DNA from: Bacteroidota bacterium | Lineage (GTDB): Bacteria > Bacteroidota > Bacteroidia > UBA8524 | Length of the DNA stretch: 41,836 nt | Direction: 5' to 3' | NCBI GenBank assembly: GCA_008933805.1 | Contig: WBUH01000025.1 | Coordinates: 1 to 41,836 of the forward strand | In this document: piece after piece, positions 34,643 to 41,836 of the stretch | Position numbering within the stretch: position 1 is the first letter of the stretch | Layout: every line of letters starts with the position of its first letter | Translations under genes and position numbers: made by a program | Notes under the pieces: generated by a model | Told to the model about the DNA's origin: nothing | The model's input: the letters and a program-made list of their open reading frames with translations, nothing else | Databases searched by the model: none

Positions 34643-37600
34643 GTGAACATTAAGAGTATAGCGTGTTTTTTACTGGGGTTGTTTGCAGTTTTATACAGCA
34701 AATCACAAACCTGTGAATGGCTTACAGTTGAAACTGCTGCGCACAACAAAGGACTATATGTTACTGCAATAACAACCGATAATACTAATAACGCCATCAT
34801 AGGTGGTCGTGCCATTGATTCAATTACTATCAGTACCTATACCTTAAAACAGGGTAATTTCTTCATTATAAAGTATGATGCACAAGGAAGCTTAAAATGG
34901 GTTGCTACACCTAAAATGATAGCGGCATACTCTTGCGTTTTTGATGTAGCTACCGATAACAACAAAAACATTTACGCTACGGGCTTATTTACAGGTACTG
35001 TTGATTTTGGCAACACTGTGACAATCAGTTCGGGGTATAATAGTTCCTTTATAGCAAAATATGACAGTAACGGCATTATTCAGTGGGCCAAATCCTCTGG
35101 AGGTATCCTTCACCAAAACACACGTGTTACCACAGATGCAAACGGAAATGTACTCTTGGGATTTAGTTTTAACAATGCATTTACTATGGGTGGGTCGTCG
35201 GTGCAACTTGTTTCAAACGGAGGTAGTGATATCGCCCTACTTAAATACTCTAACTCGGGCACATTTGTATCCGGCACTAGCATAGGAGGTTATAACAATG
35301 ATGATTTTGTTAGCATTGGTACGGATAATACCAACGCAGTATATGCTTTTGGCTTTTCTTCAGGCACCTTCGATTTTGGCCAACAAAACCTCACTGATTC
35401 CGGCTATGTATTGCTAAAGCTTAATCCCTCTTTAATTCCTGTAAATGGAAAGAAGACCGACATAAACGACAAGTTTTTATTCTATCACGGCGACATGGCG
35501 GTGAAAGGTGATGGCAATTTAGTAGTTACTCACTTTGTGTACGACTCAGTGAATTATGGTAACGGTATATATCTGCGCTCACCTTGGCGATACTCTCAAC
35601 CCTCAGCTACAACAGGCATTATCTATTATGATTCGACATTGACTGCAAAGTGGGCCCGGAAAAATGATACTGTAGCATCAAACGGAATGCATGCTCTCCC
35701 AATAACTGTTACCATAAAAAACAATAATATTTATTTGGGAGGGACTATGAGTGGAATATCCCGTTTTGGAAGTACCGTTCTATCTAATACAGGAACTTCC
35801 TATCAGTTTTTCATTTCAAAAATTGATGCTTTGGGAAACTTTCTTTGGTCTACCATTAACGACGATACCACTGCCACTAGCCAACTTGCTGATGTATCAG
35901 TAGATAATGAAGGAGATGTGCTTATTACCGGTAATTTTTATAAAAGCATTAAGGTGTTTAATAAGCTGAAAAACGGCTTGGCTTCAAACGCAAATATGCC
36001 AATGCCCGACTTGTTTACCGCTAAAATATTCGACTTTTCTATTAACCGAGGTTTTGTTAGTGCAGGTCCGTATTGTGCGGGGGATTCAATAAAAATACCC
36101 TTTGTAAAAAGAGGATATTTTAACACAGGTAACCAGTTTATTGCTGAATTGAGTGATAGTGCAGGAAACTTTGAGGGTGCTGAAATAGAGTTAGGAAGGC
36201 TTACAAGTACTGAAAGCGGAACGGTAAACGGCAGAGTACCGCTGTTTAATGTAGCTACCACCAACAAATACCGAATACGGATAATAAGTACCAACCCTGT
36301 TGTACAAAGCTATTACCGCTTTGATAGCTTACGATTACTAATATATAGTAAAGATACCGCCAATGCCGGTTCTGATACGACTCTTTGTAGCGGGCAAAAC
36401 ATCAGATTGGGAACAACGGGAGGAAGCAAATGGCATTGGAGCCCGACTTCAGCGCTACTAAACCCTGCCGATAGTGCTAAAAGACAACTTGTAGTAAAGC
36501 CCGCCCAATCTACTCAATACCGCATCATTATTAGTGATAGCAGCGGTTGCGGAGCTACCGATACGGATTACGTTATGGTTAATGTACGTCCATACATTAA
36601 CACCCAAATAACGGGTGATAGTACTGTATGCAAAGGATTTGCCCAATACCTGCGTGTTGTTGCTACCGGAGGTAATGAAAGTAAATACTGGTATCGCTGG
36701 AAAACAGTGGGTTCGGGTACCACGTTATCGGCCAAAGATTCTGTTTTTGTTGCCCCACACTCAACTACTACTTACATGGCAATTGTGGGAGACAGTTGCG
36801 GTGATAAAATAGACACCTCCTATTTTACGCTGTATGTAAATACAGTATTAACCGCTGTTACAAGTCCTGACACGGTTATATGTAAGGGTAAAAGCAGTAC
36901 TTTGAGAGTAGCCGGCATCGGTTGCGATTCGCAATACTACAAATATGAATGGTACAAGACCGGAAGCCCTACTATGATAGGTAATACCGATACAATAACG
37001 GTAGCTCCGCAAACTACAACTACCTTCACAGTGATATTGAGCGATACGCGCTCCCTATTACGCGACACTGCTGAAATAAAAGTTAGTGTTGACAATATTT
37101 TTGATGTAGGTGTATCTCCCGACACGGTTATTTGTCATGGGCAAACCCTGAGTTTAGAGGCCTTTGTAAGTAGTTGCGACACATCGCAAATGGAATATGT
37201 TTGGGACAATGGTTTGGGAAAAGGTTCCAGCAAAACTATTACTCCCCTATCCTCTACCACATATATGGTAATTGGCACTAATAAATTTAACGGGTTAAGC
37301 GATACTGCTAAAGTTATTGTTACGGTTACTCCCCCTTTAAAAATTAGTGTGAACGCTGATACAGCCATTTGTTTTGGAGAAAACGCACAACTGTATGCTA
37401 CTGCATCGGGAGGTATCTCCTCTGCTTATAAAATATTGTGGACGGCAGATAATACCCCGTGGACAAGTAACAGTTTTACGGAAACGATTACCCCAAAAAC
37501 TACTACCACATATAAAGCTGTATTAAGCGACGGTTGTTCGGCTAATAATGATAGTGCCGCAATAACAGTAACGGTTCGCCCTGCGTTAGACATAACAGTA

Positions 37601-39100
37601 AATGCTGACACTACAATTTGTGTAGGGCAAAGTGCCGAACTAAGAGCAATTGCTAAAGGTGGAAATGTAACGAGTTATAAAATACATTGGTATGAAACAA
37701 GCGGCTCTTGGACTTCAACAACTTATAATAATATTGTTTCTCCCAAAGTAACTACTGCATATAAAGCTGTGTTGGCTGACAACTGCACAACGCCTGATGA
37801 CACTGCTACAATTACAGTAACCGTACGGTTACCTCTTTCAGTTATAACAGCTAAGGATACTACTGTTTGTTTTGGCGAAACAGTTAAACTAAAAGCTATG
37901 GCAGCAGGCGGTAATCAACCAACATATCAATTCCAATGGTTTGACACAGCAGTCGGGCTAATTTCAGGCTCCGATACCATATCAGTATACCCAACAGCAA
38001 CAACACGGTACAAAGCTGTTATTTCCGACGGTTGCACCACTCCCAATGACAGCACGTCTGTAACTATTACTGTTCGCCCTAAACTTTCTCTAAGCATCAT
38101 AGCTAAAGACAGTATTTGCTCTAACCAAACAGTTTTGCTTACTGCTGCAGTTTCGGGCGGTAATATTGCTGCTCGCACACTATTATGGCTTGCTGATAAC
38201 AGTTCTTGGAATTCTTCCCAAACTCAAACTACTGATACCCCAAAAGTAACAACTACCTATACAGCCAAAGTGACTGATAATTGTAGCCCTGCTGTTTCAG
38301 TATCAAAACAGATTATCGTTCTCCCGGCACCTAAGGCTGATTTCGATTTCTCACCGGCGCAAGGTTGCCCTCCTTTGAATGTTGTTTTTGCAGACCGTTC
38401 AACCAATACCGATACCATACAAAACATTTGGAAAGTTGAGTTAACCGAAACCACGGGTGTTGGAAACTTCGCCCGCACTTTTATTAAACAAGGAGTGTAT
38501 TCAGCACGCTTGACGGTGAGTAATACTTTGGGCTGCACTGACTTTTTACAAAAAAACAACAGCATTACAGTATTTGAAAAACCTAATGCTTTGTTCACCG
38601 TAAAACCGGACATTACAGAAGTTGAGGAACCTGTATTGTTGTTTAATCATAGTCAAAATGCCGTTGCTTATAACTGGAGCTTTGGAGACGGAACAACCCT
38701 TTTTAAGATTAACAGAGAGGATATAATACATACCTATAAAGATTCGGGTACTTTTATTGTTAGCTTAATTGCAGAGAATGATAAAGGCTGCAAGGATACT
38801 CTTAGCAAGCAAATTAAACTGTTTGATAAGATTAATTGTACTATTCCCAGCGGCTTTACACCTAACAACGGCGATTACCTAAATGATTATTTTGCCCCGG
38901 TTTGTGTTGGAGTAAAAGATTATACACTTACCATATTTAACCGTTGGGGGCAAGTAGTACTACAATGTGAAAATTGCGCGTGGGACGGCACTTATGACGG
39001 GCAACCCGTGCCTGAGGGTGTTTATATGTATTTGCTGCAATCCGAGGCCTACAGCCGCTTGAAATCATCGGTATACGGCACTATTAATGTTGTGCGCTAA
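34643..39100 (+). CDS. Very large T9SS-exported surface protein: propeller, eight repeats, two PKD, CHU_C
   Basis: The 1485-residue protein starts at GTG, with a signal peptide (about 1-21). Residues about 22-480 hold SBBP-like propeller blades (F-I-A-K-Y-D-S-N-G-I-I-Q-W-A-K; I-Y-A-T-G-L-F-T-G-T-V-D-F-G). From about 570 to 1220 there are eight Ig-like repeats of about 80 residues. Clear starts lie near 575, 824, 902, 985, 1067 and 1151, each with D-T-x-x-C-x-G and a late D-x-C. Two PKD domains follow, the second with N-W-S-F-G-D-G. The CHU_C domain starts near 1396 (P-S-G-F-T-P-N-N-G-D-Y-L-N-D; F-N-R-W-G-Q). Family knowledge says type IX export and surface attachment; the propeller-plus-repeat stalk suggests an adhesin. 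The 3' end lies 7 bases from lolD. Confidence 0.87.
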   Translation: MNIKSIACFLLGLFAVLYSKSQTCEWLTVETAAHNKGLYVTAITTDNTNNAIIGGRAIDSITISTYTLKQGNFFIIKYDAQGSLKWVATPKMIAAYSCVFDVATDNNKNIYATGLFTGTVDFGNTVTISSGYNSSFIAKYDSNGIIQWAKSSGGILHQNTRVTTDANGNVLLGFSFNNAFTMGGSSVQLVSNGGSDIALLKYSNSGTFVSGTSIGGYNNDDFVSIGTDNTNAVYAFGFSSGTFDFGQQNLTDSGYVLLKLNPSLIPVNGKKTDINDKFLFYHGDMAVKGDGNLVVTHFVYDSVNYGNGIYLRSPWRYSQPSATTGIIYYDSTLTAKWARKNDTVASNGMHALPITVTIKNNNIYLGGTMSGISRFGSTVLSNTGTSYQFFISKIDALGNFLWSTINDDTTATSQLADVSVDNEGDVLITGNFYKSIKVFNKLKNGLASNANMPMPDLFTAKIFDFSINRGFVSAGPYCAGDSIKIPFVKRGYFNTGNQFIAELSDSAGNFEGAEIELGRLTSTESGTVNGRVPLFNVATTNKYRIRIISTNPVVQSYYRFDSLRLLIYSKDTANAGSDTTLCSGQNIRLGTTGGSKWHWSPTSALLNPADSAKRQLVVKPAQSTQYRIIISDSSGCGATDTDYVMVNVRPYINTQITGDSTVCKGFAQYLRVVATGGNESKYWYRWKTVGSGTTLSAKDSVFVAPHSTTTYMAIVGDSCGDKIDTSYFTLYVNTVLTAVTSPDTVICKGKSSTLRVAGIGCDSQYYKYEWYKTGSPTMIGNTDTITVAPQTTTTFTVILSDTRSLLRDTAEIKVSVDNIFDVGVSPDTVICHGQTLSLEAFVSSCDTSQMEYVWDNGLGKGSSKTITPLSSTTYMVIGTNKFNGLSDTAKVIVTVTPPLKISVNADTAICFGENAQLYATASGGISSAYKILWTADNTPWTSNSFTETITPKTTTTYKAVLSDGCSANNDSAAITVTVRPALDITVNADTTICVGQSAELRAIAKGGNVTSYKIHWYETSGSWTSTTYNNIVSPKVTTAYKAVLADNCTTPDDTATITVTVRLPLSVITAKDTTVCFGETVKLKAMAAGGNQPTYQFQWFDTAVGLISGSDTISVYPTATTRYKAVISDGCTTPNDSTSVTITVRPKLSLSIIAKDSICSNQTVLLTAAVSGGNIAARTLLWLADNSSWNSSQTQTTDTPKVTTTYTAKVTDNCSPAVSVSKQIIVLPAPKADFDFSPAQGCPPLNVVFADRSTNTDTIQNIWKVELTETTGVGNFARTFIKQGVYSARLTVSNTLGCTDFLQKNNSITVFEKPNALFTVKPDITEVEEPVLLFNHSQNAVAYNWSFGDGTTLFKINREDIIHTYKDSGTFIVSLIAENDKGCKDTLSKQIKLFDKINCTIPSGFTPNNGDYLNDYFAPVCVGVKDYTLTIFNRWGQVVLQCENCAWDGTYDGQPVPEGVYMYLLQSEAYSRLKSSVYGTINVVR

Positions 39101-39107
39101 CTCCGGC

Positions 39108-39758
39108 TTAAACAATCAAACCATCACTCATTACCAGCTTGCGGTCGGTTCTGTCTGCTAAGGCTTCGTTGTGGGTTACAATTACAAAGGTTTGCCCGAA
39201 TTTATCCCGCAAATCAAAAAACAACTGGTGCAACTCGCCTGCTGATTTTGAATCCAAGTTACCCGAAGGTTCATCGGCCATTACCACATCGGGATTGTTT
39301 ACCAACGCTCTTGCTACGGCTACGCGTTGCTGCTCGCCCCCCGAAAGTGCAGATGGTTTGTGGTTGGCGCGTTCCTTCAAGCCTAAAAAGTCAAGTAATT
39401 CCAAAGCGCGTTTTTCAGCTTCGGCTTTACCGGTGCCTGCAATAAAGGCCGGAATGCAAATATTCTCCAGTGCCGTAAACTCAGGCAATAAATGGTGAAA
39501 CTGGAATACAAAACCCAAGTGTTTGTTGCGAAATTTGGCCAACTCTTTACCACGCAGTTTGTTTACTTGTATGCCGTTCACAGTCATGCTGCCTTCGTCG
39601 GCATTATCAAGGGTGCCCAAAATTTGAAGCAGTGTGCTTTTGCCTGCGCCTGAGGCACCAACAATGCTCACAATCTCTCCTTTTTTAATTTCGAGGTTCA
39701 CGCCTTTTAATACGTGCAGCTTGCCATACGATTTGTGTAAGTTTTGCGCGGTAATCAT
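39108..39758 (-). CDS. lolD: LolD-type ABC transporter ATPase
   Basis: LolD powers LolCE to extract mature lipoproteins from the inner membrane so they can reach the outer membrane. The 216-residue ATPase has Walker [10 protein letters not shown] near residue 38, the Q-loop [12 protein letters not shown] with the T-A-L-E-N motif, the signature L-S-G-G-E-Q-Q-R and Walker [10 protein letters not shown]. The [10 protein letters not shown] segment favours LolD over MacB or FtsE. LspA, which matures the same lipoproteins, lies 102 bases upstream on the same strand. LolC/E are not in the window. TATCTTCG (39766-39773, minus strand) is a one-mismatch -7 candidate. Confidence 0.85.
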   Translation of the reverse strand: MITAQNLHKSYGKLHVLKGVNLEIKKGEIVSIVGASGAGKSTLLQILGTLDNADEGSMTVNGIQVNKLRGKELAKFRNKHLGFVFQFHHLLPEFTALENICIPAFIAGTGKAEAEKRALELLDFLGLKERANHKPSALSGGEQQRVAVARALVNNPDVVMADEPSGNLDSKSAGELHQLFFDLRDKFGQTFVIVTHNEALADRTDRKLVMSDGLIV

Positions 39759-39860
39759 TTAAGCGCGAAGATAGGATACTGCATGAAAGTTTCACCACTT
39801 TGTGGCTCTTTTCAGTATTTGGTGTAATGATACCACCACACCCATACAATAAAGTTATGC

Positions 39861-40502
39861 TTAGGCTACCGCCTCATCGTTTGAAGGTGGCTGAATAATC
39901 TCAGCTGTTTCTTCTTTTTTGAAATAGCGGCGTTGGAATATAAAAATAGCTATTACCCCCGCACTGATAGATGCATCAGCAAGGTTAAACACAGGGCGGA
40001 AAAAAATAAACTCTTCACCGGGGTTAAAAGGAGACCACTCGGGGTAATGAGTTTCGATAACGGGGAAGTACAACATATCAACCACCTGACCATGGAACCA
40101 ACCACCGTGGTAACGGTTAATTTCTTCAAAAAATACACCGTAAAAAACGCTGTCGATAATGTTTCCCACTGCTCCGGCAAGTATTAGGGCTAGGCAAAGT
40201 AAAAAGCCCCTGTGACCGCCGTTTTTGTATTGATGGATAATGTAATAAATAATGCCCCCTACTGCCACAATGCGGAACAATGTAAGGATAAGTTTGCCGT
40301 GCTGACCGCCAAAACCAATCCCGAAGGCCATTCCGTTGTTTTCAGTAAAATGTAGGATAAACCAGTTGCCTGCCAAGTGTTTTTCTTCGCCGAAGGCAAA
40401 ATTGGTTTTTACCCAATATTTAAGGCTTTGGTCGGCAATTAAAACCAATAGGACAGTAACCACAAGCCACAATGGCTTGATACGCTTAAGAGTTTCGGAC
40501 AT
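39861..40502 (-). CDS. lspA: Lipoprotein signal peptidase (signal peptidase II)
   Basis: LspA cuts prolipoproteins just before the lipidated cysteine, in the inner membrane. The 213-residue protein has four predicted membrane spans (near 12-28, 75-95, 100-120 and 170-190). The two catalytic aspartates are in A-G-A-V-G-N-I-I-D-S and F-N-L-A-D-A-S-I-S. A loop of about 45 residues between them is longer than in E. coli (164 residues in total), a feature of Bacteroidota LspA. It follows the DksA-like gene by 22 bases and ileS before that, a typical operon order. Confidence 0.95.
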   Translation of the reverse strand: MSETLKRIKPLWLVVTVLLVLIADQSLKYWVKTNFAFGEEKHLAGNWFILHFTENNGMAFGIGFGGQHGKLILTLFRIVAVGGIIYYIIHQYKNGGHRGFLLCLALILAGAVGNIIDSVFYGVFFEEINRYHGGWFHGQVVDMLYFPVIETHYPEWSPFNPGEEFIFFRPVFNLADASISAGVIAIFIFQRRYFKKEETAEIIQPPSNDEAVA

Positions 40503-40524
40503 TATTAAAATTTATTGACAATAC

Positions 40525-40917
40525 TTATTTATACTGACCGCTTTTAGCTTCCATGCTCATTGTAGTATGGGGCACAGCGCGTAACCTTTCTTTGGCAATC
40601 AGCTTACCTGTAACTTTGCAAATACCGTAAGTTTTGTTTTCGATACGAATAATAGCTGCTTCAAGGTTATCAATAAACTTGCGCTGGCGAGCTGCCAATT
40701 GGCTCAAATTTTCTTTTGAGTGTGTAGCTGAACCGTCTTCCAACGTTTTATAGGCATTGTTTGTATCATCAATACCATGGTCGTTTGAGTTTGAAATTTC
40801 TTCCTGCAACGCTCCCAGCTCTTCGCGGGCAATGGTAAGTTTTTTGTTTATTAGTTCTCTAAACTCCTGTAATTCAGAATCACTGTAACGTGTTTTTTCT
40901 TTCTCGTTATTTTCCAT
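40525..40917 (-). CDS. TraR/DksA-like protein with a degenerate zinc finger
   Basis: DksA-type proteins enter the RNA polymerase secondary channel and change promoter responses. The 130-residue product has the long coiled-coil N-terminal half (about 15-90) and the C-terminal finger region Y-G-I-C-K-V-T-G-K-L-I-A-K-E-R-L-R-A-V-P. Of the four zinc-binding cysteines only C100 is kept. The others appear as T103, S121 and A124, so it probably does not bind zinc there. The rest of the finger sequence is well conserved, so the fold may persist without metal. It lies one base after the ileS stop and 22 bases before lspA. A name such as dksA would overstate what is known. Confidence 0.85.
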   Translation of the reverse strand: MENNEKEKTRYSDSELQEFRELINKKLTIAREELGALQEEISNSNDHGIDDTNNAYKTLEDGSATHSKENLSQLAARQRKFIDNLEAAIIRIENKTYGICKVTGKLIAKERLRAVPHTTMSMEAKSGQYK

Positions 40918-40918
40918 T

Positions 40919-41836
40919 TTAATTGTTGGTTTGTACTTTGCTTATAGTAACGTAAATATCTATCTCGTTAATATCAATGGTCTTCCCATCGTTTATAGTT
41001 GGAACAAGTTGCAAATCCTGAGCCAATATTTCGGCGCAAATATAATTTTTGTACTCAATTATCGCAGGCCCCACTTGTGGATGTTCCTGCACAGCAACGT
41101 GTATTTTGTCTGTAACCTCAAATCCAGCCTCTTTTCTAAGGTTTTGCATCCTGTTGATAAATTCACGGGCAATACCTTCTTTCAGCAATTCGTCGCTCAC
41201 ATTTACATCCAATGCCACCGTAAGACTGCCGTTAACAGCTACTTGCCATCCGGGCACATCTTCCGATATTATTTCGGCATCTGCTAACAAGAGACGGAAA
41301 TTCTCGTTGCCAAGTTGTAAATCTATACCGCCTTCGTTTTCAAGGGTACGTATTTCATCCTGGGTAAGTCCTGCCACTTTGCCAGCCAGCACTTTCATGT
41401 TCTGACCTAATTTAGCCCCTAAGGTTTTAAAATTAGGTTTCACTTTTTTTACCAGCTTCAACGTATCGTCGGTAAGGTATTCCAACTCCTTCACGTTCAC
41501 TTCTGAAAGTATCAGGTCTTTCACGTGTTGCAAGTTTTCGGCAAAGGTATTGTTGCTCACCGGTACCAGTATTTTTTGCAACGGCTGACGCACCTTAATG
41601 TTCACTTTTTTGCGAAGTGATAATACCATCGACGATATATCCTGCGCCAATTGCATTTGGGCTTCAAGGGTTTTATCAATCGCTTTGGTATTAACGGCCG
41701 GGAAATCGCTTAAGTGTACCGATTGGCTGGTTTCTTTTTTGCTAACGCTATTCAAGTCTCTAAACAACCTATCGGCGTAAAAGGGTGCAAAGCTTGCCAT
41801 CAGTTTGGTAACTGTGTTAAGACAAGTGTATAAGGT
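40919..41836 (-). CDS. ileS: Isoleucyl-tRNA synthetase, C-terminal part (gene runs off the window)
   Basis: The frame stays open through the right edge. The codons at 41801-41836 read T-L-Y-T-C-L-N-T-V-T-K-L, so the internal ATG at 41800 is not the start. The visible 306 residues cover the end of the anticodon-binding domain (A-S-F-A-P-F-Y-A-D-R-L-F is diagnostic for IleRS) and the long C-terminal region (R-Q-P-L-Q-K-I-L-V-P; E-F-I-N-R-M-Q-N-L-R-K). No C-terminal zinc cysteines are seen, as in the eukaryote-like IleRS type common in Bacteroidota. The Rossmann catalytic domain lies beyond 41836. It is the first visible gene of the ileS / DksA-like / lspA operon. Confidence 0.95.
   Translation of the reverse strand, partial: TLYTCLNTVTKLMASFAPFYADRLFRDLNSVSKKETSQSVHLSDFPAVNTKAIDKTLEAQMQLAQDISSMVLSLRKKVNIKVRQPLQKILVPVSNNTFAENLQHVKDLILSEVNVKELEYLTDDTLKLVKKVKPNFKTLGAKLGQNMKVLAGKVAGLTQDEIRTLENEGGIDLQLGNENFRLLLADAEIISEDVPGWQVAVNGSLTVALDVNVSDELLKEGIAREFINRMQNLRKEAGFEVTDKIHVAVQEHPQVGPAIIEYKNYICAEILAQDLQLVPTINDGKTIDINEIDIYVTISKVQTNN

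Noticed and set aside
1-41836. CRISPR array, insertion sequence, prophage, integron or attachment site
   Set aside because: No regularly spaced repeats, transposase or integrase reading frames, or terminal inverted repeats with target duplications were seen.

Overview
This window looks like ordinary chromosome from a Bacteroidota bacterium, probably an uncultured or environmental lineage of the Flavobacteriales/Sphingobacteriales/Chitinophagales type. The reasons are: three large secreted proteins ending in the gliding-motility-associated (CHU_C) C-terminal domain that type IX secretion (T9SS) substrates carry; promoters that match the Bacteroidota pattern (TTTG, about 19-21 bases, TAnnTTTG); almost no Shine-Dalgarno sequences; and typical Bacteroidota neighbours such as ileS / DksA-like / lspA. 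There are 34 protein genes. I see no tRNA, rRNA, insertion sequence, prophage, CRISPR array or integrase. No intergenic gap exceeds 300 bases.

Layout. Bases 1-280 hold two promoters firing leftwards out of the window and a perfect 19-bp palindrome. 281-1738 is a small secreted protein plus a GT9 heptosyltransferase-like enzyme. 1779-7579 holds NDH-2, the first CHU_C protein and a secreted M1 metallopeptidase. 7691-10399 holds a DinB-family protein and a COQ8/UbiB-like kinase with a TetR-type regulator. 10649-13646 is tilS divergent from an OstA/LptA-like protein. 13720-17342 is a run of small exported proteins (OmpA-like, YD-repeat-like, carboxypeptidase-regulatory-like, MORN-like) with an MscS channel among them. 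17466-21300 holds ornithine aminotransferase, a small beta-barrel, a semialdehyde dehydrogenase and an MGMT-fold protein without the reactive cysteine. 21402-26409 is the second CHU_C protein and ung. 26410-28450 is a structured intergenic segment and an OmpA/TPR lipoprotein with a strong terminator. 28647-34491 is ftsE converging on a tight leftward operon (ATP-grasp, recQ, two GT4 glycosyltransferases). 34643-39100 is the third CHU_C protein. 39108-41836 is lolD, lspA, a DksA-like gene and the 3' part of ileS.

How the genes fit together. Much of the window serves the cell envelope: surface proteins exported by T9SS, LPS or glycan assembly (GT9, OstA-like, two GT4 enzymes, perhaps the ATP-grasp ligase), lipoprotein maturation and sorting (lspA, lolD), and an abundant-looking OmpA/TPR lipoprotein. 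The rest is housekeeping: respiration, tRNA modification and charging, DNA repair, and ornithine/semialdehyde metabolism.

I did not find a convincing undescribed defence, mobile or biosynthetic system. The most unusual signals are small: a 16-bp palindrome that makes two convergent genes both end in Ser-Thr-Ile-Ser; a promoter-linked 19-bp palindrome; several TAnnTTTG motifs only 4-8 bases before start codons, suggesting very short or absent leaders; and a nested inverted-repeat element between ung and the lipoprotein gene.
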